This document shows positions 52,035 to 61,600 of a DNA stretch of 64,000 bases, one piece after another. Positions within the stretch are counted from its first letter, which is position 1, and the number at the start of each line of letters is the position of its first letter. The stretch comes from Vitrella brassicaformis. Taxonomy: Eukaryota; Sar; Vitrellaceae. The position numbers and the translations under genes are program-made. Location of the stretch: the NCBI GenBank assembly GCA_001179505.1, contig CDMY01000243.1, forward strand, positions 446,066 through 510,065. The letters run 5' to 3'. The notes under the pieces were generated by a model. That model was not told the origin of the DNA, searched no databases, and worked only from the letters and a program-made list of their open reading frames with translations.

Positions 52035-54621
52035 CTACAATTGGCCGAGAAGTGCGTCGTCGGTCTCCATGCCATACAGCGACGTGCCCTCACTCGCGAC
52101 GCTGCCCTGGAGACACACACATACGGATGGGTGGAAGGAAGGAACACATACAGTGGTACAGTGCCAATCTCCCTCCCTCCCTCACCAGTCGTTTCGATCC
52201 ACCAGTAGCAGCAGCAGGACCGTGCACATCCGTGTGCCTCTCCCTCTTCACCCCCACGTTGCCCATGTCGCCGCTCATGCCCGCCTCATCAAACAAATCG
52301 CCAAGCAGTGGGCCCGGCTGCAGCAATGGGTCGCCGTCAAACCCATACAGATCGCCATGCGGAGCGGCCGAGAGTGAGGGATGGCAGAGAGGTGGTGGTA
52401 AGATGTCCTGTGCGTCATCGGTCGTCAGGTCCAGTGGGTCGCTCAGGCTGTTGGCAAAGGGCAAGGCGCCGGGGAACACGCTCTCGTCAAAGCTGTTGAC
52501 ACGGTCGTACTCCACGCTGCCGATGTCGTGAGTGATTCCCTCGTCTTGCTCTTGCCGGTGGCCACACAGCGATGCGGCTGCTTGTGAGGCGACAAAGTAG
52601 CTGTCCTGTGGGAATGATGCGTATCGGGCGACGCCATCGACCCGCCGACCAATGAGTGGGAGCACCCCCTTTGTGTCGAGAGTCGCCGTGCGGACCGACG
52701 GCTGGCCGTCGCCCCTCGTGTAAGGCGGGGGCACCGATGGAGCACGCAGACTGGAACCTGAGCGGATTGTCGATCGAGATTCATGGACACAAACAAACCA
52801 ACGCAGAGAAAAGCCAGCCAGCTGATTCACTCATTCATTCATCAATCCCTAGATTGTACATGCATTGCAATGCTTTGCTCAGCTCACCCCTCCTGCGTCG
52901 TTTGATGTCTTGTTCGTCGCTGGCCTCCCCGCTGCCGCTCCCGTCGCTCTCATCGCCACTCCCATCGCTGCCACCGCCACCAAACCCTTCATCCCCATGA
53001 CCGTGGCCGCCTGACACGCGCGGGGAGAGTGATCGCGACACCCCACCCAAGGTCATGATGGGTGGGGGCGGCTCCAGTGTCAGCGGTGTGGTGGCTGTGC
53101 GGCGAGCGGGGCGCCGATCGGACGGAGAGGGGGAGAGGGTGGAGGAGGGGGATAGAGGTGGGGGCTTGCATGAAGGCACAGGGACTGTGAGGGTGTTGGG
53201 GCTCTTGGGTGCGCGGACGCGCTTGTAGTGGGCACACTTGACCATACCACGGCTGCGCAGCAACTCCTCGGGGGCTGGTGGGCAGGAGGCAAGAAGGGCA
53301 GAAGGAAAGGACACGAGGGGCAGGCGAACAAACGATCTCTTCATCCCTTCATCATGTGTCTGTCGTGGATGTGATTGATGTGTGTCGGGTTTGCTTGCTT
53401 ACTTCTGCTGGGAGTCCATGTGCGTTTGCGGATGTTGACGAACCAGTCCTGCAGCTGCTTCTTGGTCAGACCTGCGAATGAATCGAAAACACAGACAGAC
53501 GGACGTCCCACAGACACACCATACATACTTCCCTCGTACAGTACCTGCCCACCCAGCCACCTGTCATCCCGCCCACTCACCCGTTTGTTTCATGAGGCTT
53601 TGTTTCTCGTCGTCAGTAGGGTAGGGGTGCTCTTCATGCTCGTCGAACCACTGACGCAACACCGCCGTGGCCGCCCTCGGCAGACGACGAGAGTTTCCCT
53701 CATCAACTGCACACACCCAATCCAACCAACAAACAACACACGACAGGCAGGCAGGCAGGCAGGCGAGAAACCCCCATTGATCTTCGCTGTCCATGACATG
53801 ACAAGTGTGGTGTCTGTCTGTCTGTGCGTGTGTGTGACGTGCCCGCCACCCCCACCCACCATATGTGTCGGCCCGTTTGTTGGTCTTCCATGGATGGAGT
53901 GGCGATGCGCATCCCTCTGAGAGGAAGGGCGACACGGGCAGGTAGGGCGAGCTGGGGGGAGCCGGCGACGCCTTGCTGCCGATCCTGTCAGTGCTACCCA
54001 CCGGGTGGTCCTTGGTGATCTGCACCGTCACGATTGGCCGCCTCTGCGCCAGCTTTGATGACACGCCCTCCCGCGCAGTGGACGACCCACGCTCCGTCTT
54101 GCTGCCGGTGCCCCCGGGGCAGCTGGAGGTGGCGACCAGCGGGGAGCCAAAGGGGCTGCCCGACGGTCCGGCAGCAGCAGACAGGCTCGGAAGCGACAGA
54201 AACGGCAGTAGCGGCACCTTGTGATGGGGCTTCGGCGGCTGCTGTGCGGTTTCCTGTTCCTCTTGTCCGAGGTTGGGAATGGGCACTGCTGGTGGCGGCG
54301 GGGACATGTTTGTGGCACCATTGATGCACAGGGCGGCGAGGGAGGCAGAGACCTGGCCCAACAAACTATCATCTGCACACACACACAGCGGACAGGCACA
54401 CCAACAACAACGGTACGGTGCAGTCAGGCAGCCTGAGGGCGCGTGCCTGACATACCATATTGGGCCGCATCGGGTGCCCCATCGTTGCCCGTTTGCTCCT
54501 GCCGCTGCTGACGCACTCGCTCAATGATATTGACGATAGCTTTTGCTGCCTCCACCGGGCTGGACCGCACCAAGCTGTCGAATTTCGACTGGAAGTCACT
54601 CCCGCCCTCCTCCCCCTCCAT
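52035..54621 (-). CDS. TALE-class homeodomain transcription factor
   Basis: Nuclear DNA-binding regulator. Start MEGEEGGSDFQSKFDSLVRS at 54621, with a predicted helical segment AAKAIVNIIERVRQQRQEQT. A long Pro/Ser-rich exon follows (about 53880-54375). The homeodomain is split between two exons: SRRLPRAATAVLRQWFDEHE then HPYPTDDEKQSLMKQT (about 53590-53705), and GLTKKQLQDWFVNIRKRTW (about 53415-53472). The Pro-Tyr-Pro in the helix 1-2 loop is the three-residue TALE insertion, and WF-N-R of helix 3 is intact. Downstream exons hold a basic VKCAHYKRVRAPKSP, Ser/Pro-rich and Gly/Asp/Ser-rich stretches ending in KRRRR (a possible nuclear localisation signal), an acidic region (about 52200-52740) and the C-terminus YGMETDDALLGQL at 52035. 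Subclass (KNOX, BEL, MEIS or PBX-like) cannot be fixed without its partner domains, which I do not see. Confidence 0.9.
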
Positions 54622-54706
54622 GCTCCTCCTCTCGCAGGGCAGACTGAGTCAGATCTTTCGCTTGAGGGCTGCTAGCTTAGCTCGCACAAGTTCAGCACTC
54701 TGTGAA
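54622..54706. promoter_or_regulatory. Very short divergent intergenic region, TALE factor / Hsp20-like protein
   Basis: Only 85 bp separate the two ATG codons (54621 minus, 54707 plus). Shared or overlapping promoter and very short 5' UTRs are implied by position. No defined element was recognised. Confidence 0.45.
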
Positions 54707-55936
54707 ATGAAGTTCTGGGAGGCAGGCGTGCTGCTTGCCGCCTTGCACAGCGCCGCAGCATTCGTGATCCCATCCTCCAACACACTGCGGCCATCCGGCT
54801 CGAGGCGGCGGCCGCTCGAGCGATGGCGAAGATCCACCGGCCTGTCCCCCTCCCCCAGGACCCCCCTTGCAGATGATGCAGCCACAGATGCAGGTGGCGA
54901 CCCGTCCATGCCCCTCACGTCCCTTGCGGCGACGAAGCGCACAGGGATCTTTGTGCCGCCTGATGTGGCCTCGTACGCCCTGTGCAACATCGAGCACCAG
55001 ACCACATGGGAGAACACGGAGGAGCCCATCTGGACGATATTCGAGGCGTGGCTGCCCGGCATCAAGCAGGAGGAGATCGACGTTATGTTCATCAAGTATG
55101 GGGACGACCCAGGGCCGATGATGGTCATCAACGCGCCAAAGAACAACCTGGTCAAGAAGTGGGAGTATGACAACTTTGTAAGCCGATCACATCACACATG
55201 CCGTACGAGTACGGCAGGGAGAGGGCAAATGGCGTGGTGCGGGGCGGGCATGGTGGGTTCTGTGTTTGTGTCTGTGTGTGGTGTGTGTTCTCAGAGCAAA
55301 GCACGTCGGAGGATCAACGCTGAGAACAGGGATCGAGTGCAGCGGGCGTACCGATTCCTTCCGTAAGGCATCCATCACATACATCAACACAGCGCGCCAT
55401 GCCACGCACGCACACCTTCATGCACTCAGCATTCCATTCATTCATTCCTTGTGTGTTCGCTTTGGTTGTTCAGTTGGGTGCAGCTGAGCGAGGCGCAGGT
55501 GTCTTATGCGAATGGCCTTCTCCGCGTGTGGGTGCCTTACGACACCGAGGAATACGCGTACGTCCCCCCAGACGACCTCCCGTACTTCCCTGAAATACTG
55601 GGTCGGTGGGTGACCATGGACACCAAAGACAGACAACACAACACCATTGGCCGCCATTGCAAAGCTCTCACTCTCACTGTGTGCGTGTGTATATTGCTCA
55701 TTCATTCAGATGAGCACCCGGCTCCCCCCGCCACGCCCACCCCGAAGCCCATCGACCCCGATCACTACGGTCAATATCATGACCTGATCAAGCCCTACGT
55801 CGAGAGAGCGAAGAAGGCAGGGAAGCAGATCATCAGGATCCCGCGCACCGACCTGCCGCCAGAGCTGGTGCACCTGGAGGACAGGGGGGCGCCCGTCTAT
55901 GAGGGAATGCGGGACAGGGGCACGGGAAAGCTGTGA
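54707..55936 (+). CDS. Hsp20/alpha-crystallin-like protein with plastid-type leader
   Basis: Start MKFWEAGVLLAALHSAAA at 54707 is a signal peptide ending at AAA-FVIPSS, followed by a Ser/Arg/Pro-rich stretch (NTLRPSGSRRRPLERWRRST) poor in acids. The Phe directly after the predicted cleavage site is the mark of secondary-plastid bipartite leaders, so import into a complex plastid is inferred. A small-heat-shock-like fold follows: IFEAWLPGIKQEEIDVMFIK (about 55038-55097), MMVINAPKNN, INAENRDRVQRAYRFLP, WVQLSEAQVSYANGLLRVWV (about 55473-55532), where the order matches the alpha-crystallin domain (A-LPG, helix-free beta strands, the L-NGVL-V motif read here as ANGLLRVWVP). After the domain is a Pro-rich linker and a C-terminal extension ending GTGKL at 55936. 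Four or five exons. Similarity is moderate, so chaperone activity is not established. Confidence 0.72.
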
Positions 55937-56200
55937 TGATGGATGGGACTGTGGCTGAGTGGGAGGGAGATTGATCGATGACAATGTGTCTGTCGATTGC
56001 GATGCATGACAGTACTGACTGATGGCTGGATGGACTTGTGGGCTTTGTTGGTTGGCCTCGATGAGGCGAGGCGGCTGGGTCGTTTCAACTGCATGATGCG
56101 TTTGAAAGCTGCGAAGACCATCATGTCACATCATCCAGCGAGATGCCTTCATGGCTTGTCACCTGATTTACGTGCGTCGAGAATCGCGGTTCTTTATGAT

Positions 56201-56221
56201 TTGAGGGTTTAGGGTTTAGGG
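56201..56221. repeat. Short interstitial telomeric repeat (TTTAGGG units)
   Basis: One degenerate unit (TTGAGGG) and two perfect TTTAGGG units, followed at once by GAAACCC. It stands 265 bp past the stop of the Hsp20-like gene and exactly at the left border of the gene-like stretch described next. Confidence 0.9.
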
Positions 56222-57186
56222 AAACCCAGTTTCCGCTCCACCTAAGCCACTGAGGGCCAACTTGAAGACGTCAACCGGATCAGCGAGTCCACCGCCCCTC
56301 CCACCCGACTCCCCTTCATCAGAACTTAACGGCACCCACCCATCCCACACATCGCCGGGCCCCCAACTGCCCGGTGGCTCACCAACTCGAGAGAAGGAGC
56401 CCTCTTCCACCTTCAAGACTAAGAAGACCAACAAAGGCACTGACGTCCAAGCCAAGGAGCGAAAGTCCTCGCCCAGCCTCTTCAAATCAGCAGCCAAGAA
56501 GCTGGTCCAATATCAGAACGCCGGCCGTCTCGAGGAATGGAGCTACAAAGAAAAGGAATGGCAGTTCAAGGGGCACACGTCATTCCTGTGCCTCGAGAAG
56601 ATACCCGAAGATGCCGAAGTCAGCCTACAACAAGCCGGGTCACAATACCGCGGCCCAAAAGAAGAGAAAGAAGAAGGTGACTATTGCTCTTTTTCTCCGG
56701 GCCAGTACATTCATTTGCTGCCTACTGCAGACTCGTCAAGCAACCGAAGCAGCAGCCCCCGGTAGACAACTGTGAGTTTGCATCAGATCCACATGCCCGA
56801 AGAACATCAAGACTCTCAAGCAGAAAAGGTAAGCAGCGCCAGCCTGGACAGATGAATGTTGCACAATATATGCGTTCTTGCAGTTCGAGGACCAAAAGAA
56901 GGAAGAGGTAAAAGGCACCACCTGTCCTGCCTGCAAACCTAGTGATTGCTGTTCTGCGACATGCACTTATCATGGATCGTGGCTTATTCACGTAAGCCCA
57001 CATACCATCGGAAAAGCACAATGCATTTATACCGGCCGCCCGTCGGTCCTGGGATGTCTGCTGAGCTTACAGGAACTTGACATGAACCAGGCGGAGCTCG
57101 AATTCGAAGAGGAGCTGCTTCAGGAAACGGGTGTGTTGCGCCGTCATACTGGTCTCACGTGTGAATGTCGAAATATCAGGTCATGA
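56222..57186 (+). other. Gene-like stretch of unknown function, possibly a fragment
   Basis: The plus-strand frame opens directly after the TTTAG stop inside the telomeric repeat and stays open to about 56765 with SASPPPLPPDSPSSELNG, then a basic segment FKSAAKKLVQYQNAGRLEEW and KEKEWQFKGHTSFLCLEKIP. It has no Met codon, so it is not a complete gene as it stands. A 54-base GT-AG intron is possible at about 56676-56729 and a 55-base one at about 56828-56882. The latter joins HQDSQAEK to FEDQKKEEVKGTT and a Cys-rich CPACKPSDCCSATCTYHG, with QAELEFEEELLQETG before a stop at 57186. The Cys/His spacing could be a degenerate zinc-binding site. Microsatellites are scarce here compared with neighbours. 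It may be a 5'-truncated gene, a transposon remnant or a real gene whose first exon I cannot see. Confidence 0.3.
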
Positions 57187-58680
57187 GCTATCCACTGACC
57201 CTAGCGCGTCAAGAAAACCACAACCAACCCGACCGAGCGCCCACCAGTGAGAAGTAGCAGAAGACCGCGAGAGAGGTGACACAAGCCGCAGTACACAAAA
57301 AACACGGAACATATTGACCGACGAATCACCCACCCGTCAGCATTGTTTGCTTGCCGTACTCACTTATCTGCCTATCTACGTCAGATCGTCGGCCTAGAAG
57401 GAAGAGCTCCAACAACCTGCCACGTGTTCGAGACGAGAGCAAGAGGCGGCCGAGCCGCAACAGACTGCCAAAGAGAGATCGAGACCACAGAGACACAGGT
57501 CAATCAAAGGCTGACATCCATATGTACAGGGGCTGGCATGCTCTTCTATGTGCTATGCATGCTGTGCAGGTCGCTTTGATCACCAAGGGCCTTTGGTGCC
57601 GCGTGTGTCGACAGGAGGGACTCTCATGTTTCAAGCCGTCACCCACCGGTGGTCGAATTGTGTCTCTGTGCTCTCTCCCCTTTTCAGCCTCTCATCGGTG
57701 CCTACATTTTATATATAGAGAGAGACATCGGACCGCATGAGACAGCCGCCGCCAAGAAGACCGCCGCACAGGACAGAACCGATGAGACATATGAGGCCTT
57801 TACGTTGTCTCTTTTCAGCCTCTCACCTGCCCACATTTTATCGTGGACAGACATACTATTGTATTACCGCGATCCCGCCAGATTATATCGTGGATGGCTG
57901 AGAGCATAGCTGTCAATGGATAGATGTCATGCACGTGTGCACGTGCAAGAATGAGTCAGAGGTGGATTGAAGCTGGTCGTGATTCACACATACATGAAGC
58001 AGTGTCTCCTTCGTCTCCCCTTTGCACGTCAACAGGTGCACCCAAGATGAACACGCAAACACACGACAGACCGACTTGTCTGCCTGTCTGCCTGCCTGGG
58101 TCACTCAGTGATACTCATGATCAGTGATCGGTCAAGCAAGCCCCAAGCCCCACGAAGTGTGTGTGTGTGTGCGATAGGTGGTGTGTGTGAGACGGAAAGG
58201 GCGACAGAAAGATCCCCAAAAGCGACCAACAAGCAAGTGTAAGTGACAAGGAGCAAGTGCACCGATCAGGGGGAGCGCGGCAGGGAAAAACCTGCTGTCC
58301 AAAACAATGATGTACTGCACATGCCCCGACTCATGTATGCCGCAAGCACAGCGGCCGAAGCGATAAACACGGGCATGCATGTGGTGTCCCCGGAACAGTG
58401 ATAAAGAGACGCAGTTCTCAGCCCCAACTGCCCCTACCCCCTCGGAAAAATACGCTGACGCTGGCTTGCCCGCCAACATATAGGCAGCAGGTGGGCAGCT
58501 GGCTACGTGAAAACTACTGGCCCTCAACACATGCAAAACATGAACCACACGCACACAGCATAACAAATACGGGCCGGCCGTGTCAATGGGTGGATGTGTG
58601 GATGTGTGAGCCCAGTGGAGTGCAGTCTAGCTACCCTGGTGGTATGAACAATCGGTTGGTCGGCCGGATGAAAGGATGGA
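57187..58680. other. Intergenic stretch before the dynein 3' end
   Basis: No gene assigned. A basic open frame at about 57374-57495 (RRKSSNNLPRVRDESKRRPS) sits between a possible acceptor and donor and could be a further exon of the gene-like stretch to the left. The rest holds short repeats (TGCC, GT) and the dynein 3' UTR. Confidence 0.4.
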
Positions 58681-61600
58681 TCATACTTCTGTGCCGATGT
58701 CGAGGATCATGGCGCATCCCGCCAGGATCCACTTGCCAGGGGGGGCTCGGGTGCGCAGCTGGGCATTGAACACATAGGTCGCCCCACGCATGGTCGTCTT
58801 GTACACAGGACACGTGTACACGTTCTTCTCTGAATCAACAACACATAAAAGGGACAAACGGGTGAATGTTTACACACCTCGATTCGTCTCGCCCAGCCTA
58901 GGCGTGTCTCTGATTCTCAGTCCACTATTCTGTCAGTATGCAGTTTGCTGACCTTCCTTGCCGCTCTCCAGCTGAGCCTGGAGAGAGAGAGAGAAAGAGG
59001 AAGAGACGCACGAAGATGTACCCATGGCCACGTGTCTGTCCTTGACTTGTGTACAGGTACCTTGCAGTTGATGACGGGCATTGGGAAGAACATCTCCTTC
59101 GGCTTCGACTCCTCGAGCTGGTTGTTGGAAACATCCCACCTGGCCCCCTCGAGGAACAGCCCCGCCACATAAGCGCCGTCCCTTGCCGCGGCCTCGATGG
59201 ACTTGGGGTCCCTCTTGGTGACGTCGGTCAGAATGAGCAGCTTGTTGAGCTCCAGAGACTGCTGCTGGGACGTCACCTGCTTGATGGCCGTCAGGAACGA
59301 CTGAGGGTTGAACAGCTTCGACAAAAACACAACCTGAGGGAGTGGGGGAGACATCAATCCGTTGACACAATGTCAGAAGGTGCGTGTTTTCCTGAGGATT
59401 GGTTGAAGTACCTTAGGGATTGATGTAGGTTCGTTGGTCCACTCGTTGAGCTGCTCTATTCTCTCCTTCAGGTTGGCGAGCCACGAGGCCAGCGGCCGAG
59501 TGGAGGGGAACGCCAACTATGGATCAGATGGATATGGGACACACAAGTGCGCATCAAAGATGAAAGGGTGCACGTGTGCAGATACATACCTTTTCCCAGG
59601 ACTTGGGAACTTTGTCCATGAATAGAGCATCGATGAGGTCCTCCATAGCGTCGCTCATGGTGAGCTCGCCCTTGAGGCCCAGCTGCAGCTCCTGCAGCGA
59701 GCGGAGCATCTCCTCCACCAGCAGATTCATATACTGACACTCCTGAAACAACACACAGCACACCAAGAGGAGACCCAGACGTGCGTTTTCAACCTTTCTC
59801 TACGTTTCAGCCGACCTGTAGGAAGACATATTGGTATGGCCCCTTCTCTTCGTCCGGTATGGATCTGCCGATGTCCTCCACTTGGAACTTGACGTCCTTG
59901 AGATCGTCCACGATTTCATTGCATATCTGTTCCGCCCTCCCCTGCACCGACTGTCCACCCCCCCCTTCCTCGCCCCCGGTGCCGCCCCGTGGCTGCAGTT
60001 GCATTAGCATGCCGAAGAGGTCTTGGCACTGCTGAGTGCGGAAGCCGATCTCAGCGTTGGGGTGCAGCCCGTAGGCCAGCGGCGTCTCGCCTGGGATGGA
60101 CTCAAGGTGCTCCACATACCTATAGGCAGGCAGAGAGGCAGAGGCACAGCGCTCATAGAGTCTGTAGGGTGTGCTGACTGACTTCTCATATCCCGCCGGG
60201 AGCGGTGATCTGAATGACACTCCCTTGCCCTCACAGAAGGGGAACATCTCTGACTCGTCCAGCAACTCGTCCTACGAATGCGCACCCATCCCGCTCGCAA
60301 GCGGCGTGTCATGTCTCTGCTCGGCGATCATTGTTTGTACCCAGCTTAGCTGACCTACCTGCATGAAGAACTCCAGGTATGAGTTGCAGAGGAGGCGATC
60401 TCTGGCGTCGACAATGTGGCCGCCATACATGATCTCCCCGAAGATATACCTTCATAAGCAATTCAGCCGTGTGGGCAGACACAATACGTCACGTGCACAA
60501 AATGAACTGAGGGCGCAGACCTGAGATCGTCCCATGGGACCTTGGCTGGCTGTTGCTGCTCCAGGTAGTTGAAGAGTACGGTGGCTGAGTCCCTGAGGTC
60601 GCCGATGGAGAAGGGGTAGTTCATATTCCATCCCTTGGGGCCGAACTTCTTCCTCTCCAACATAATGGCGTGGAAGAAGCACAGCCCGAACAAGATCGAC
60701 TTGACCTTGGAGTCCCTGTCGTCAAAATCCTCCTTGGAGAAGAAAGCGAAGGCACGCTTCAAGTTGGCCTTGAGGCCCTGTGGCGGCTCGTTTGTCAGCT
60801 TGATCGACCGCTCCAGGATGCCGATGGGGATGTAGTTGCAGGGGTCCGATGACAGATAGCACCTGAAGTTGGGATGCGAGCCCTCGACAGCGAACGAGTC
60901 GAGCTTCTTCTCGAGCTCGATGAGCCACTTGGGCATCAGGTGGATGTTCTGCAGCATTACCCAGTGGCCCTCCTTGTGACCCAAGTGCAGCTTGGCCATT
61001 GCAACCACATCCTGACCCTGCCCCATGGCGACGTTGTGGAAGTTGACTCCCGGTGTGATGCCGTAGTTCTTGCGGCCCATCGACTCCACCTCCTTGACGG
61101 GGTCGGCACCCGGCGACAAGATGAAGAAGATCGGCGTGGTATCGGTCGAGTCCTTGAACGAGCTCATCAGCACGTCGGCAAACGACGAGCTGGCGTCGCA
61201 GTCCATGAAGTCGGCGCCGTTGGGCAGGATGTTGCGGATATAGTCGGCCACGGCGATAGTCATACGGTCCGGCCTCAGGCAGCGCAGCACAAGGAGTTTC
61301 TGGAAGGGCTGGTTGTCGAGTTTCTTCCAGTCGAGGGGCAGCTTGACCTCCTCAGGGGTCATCTCGTTGAACCACTCCTTGAATCGATTCGGTGCATCCT
61401 TCTCCATGTTGACGGCGAAGCTGTCAAAGCCTGGCAGCTCTATCAGCTTCTGCACGGCGTACCACGCGCTATTGGGCAGCCAGTCGGACAGGGGGTTCTC
61501 CACATCGGGCTTCATGGGGCCACGCAGCAGGAACTGGAACTGTTCGGCGTCATAATCGTCGGCCAGCTGGCCCCGCTGCAGCAGGCGGAACGTGAGGAGG

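Noticed and set aside
56216-56497. A minus-strand open frame ending in the telomeric repeat.
   Set aside because: It has no ATG and shows no known domain; the plus-strand frame of the same segment is longer and has plausible intron boundaries.
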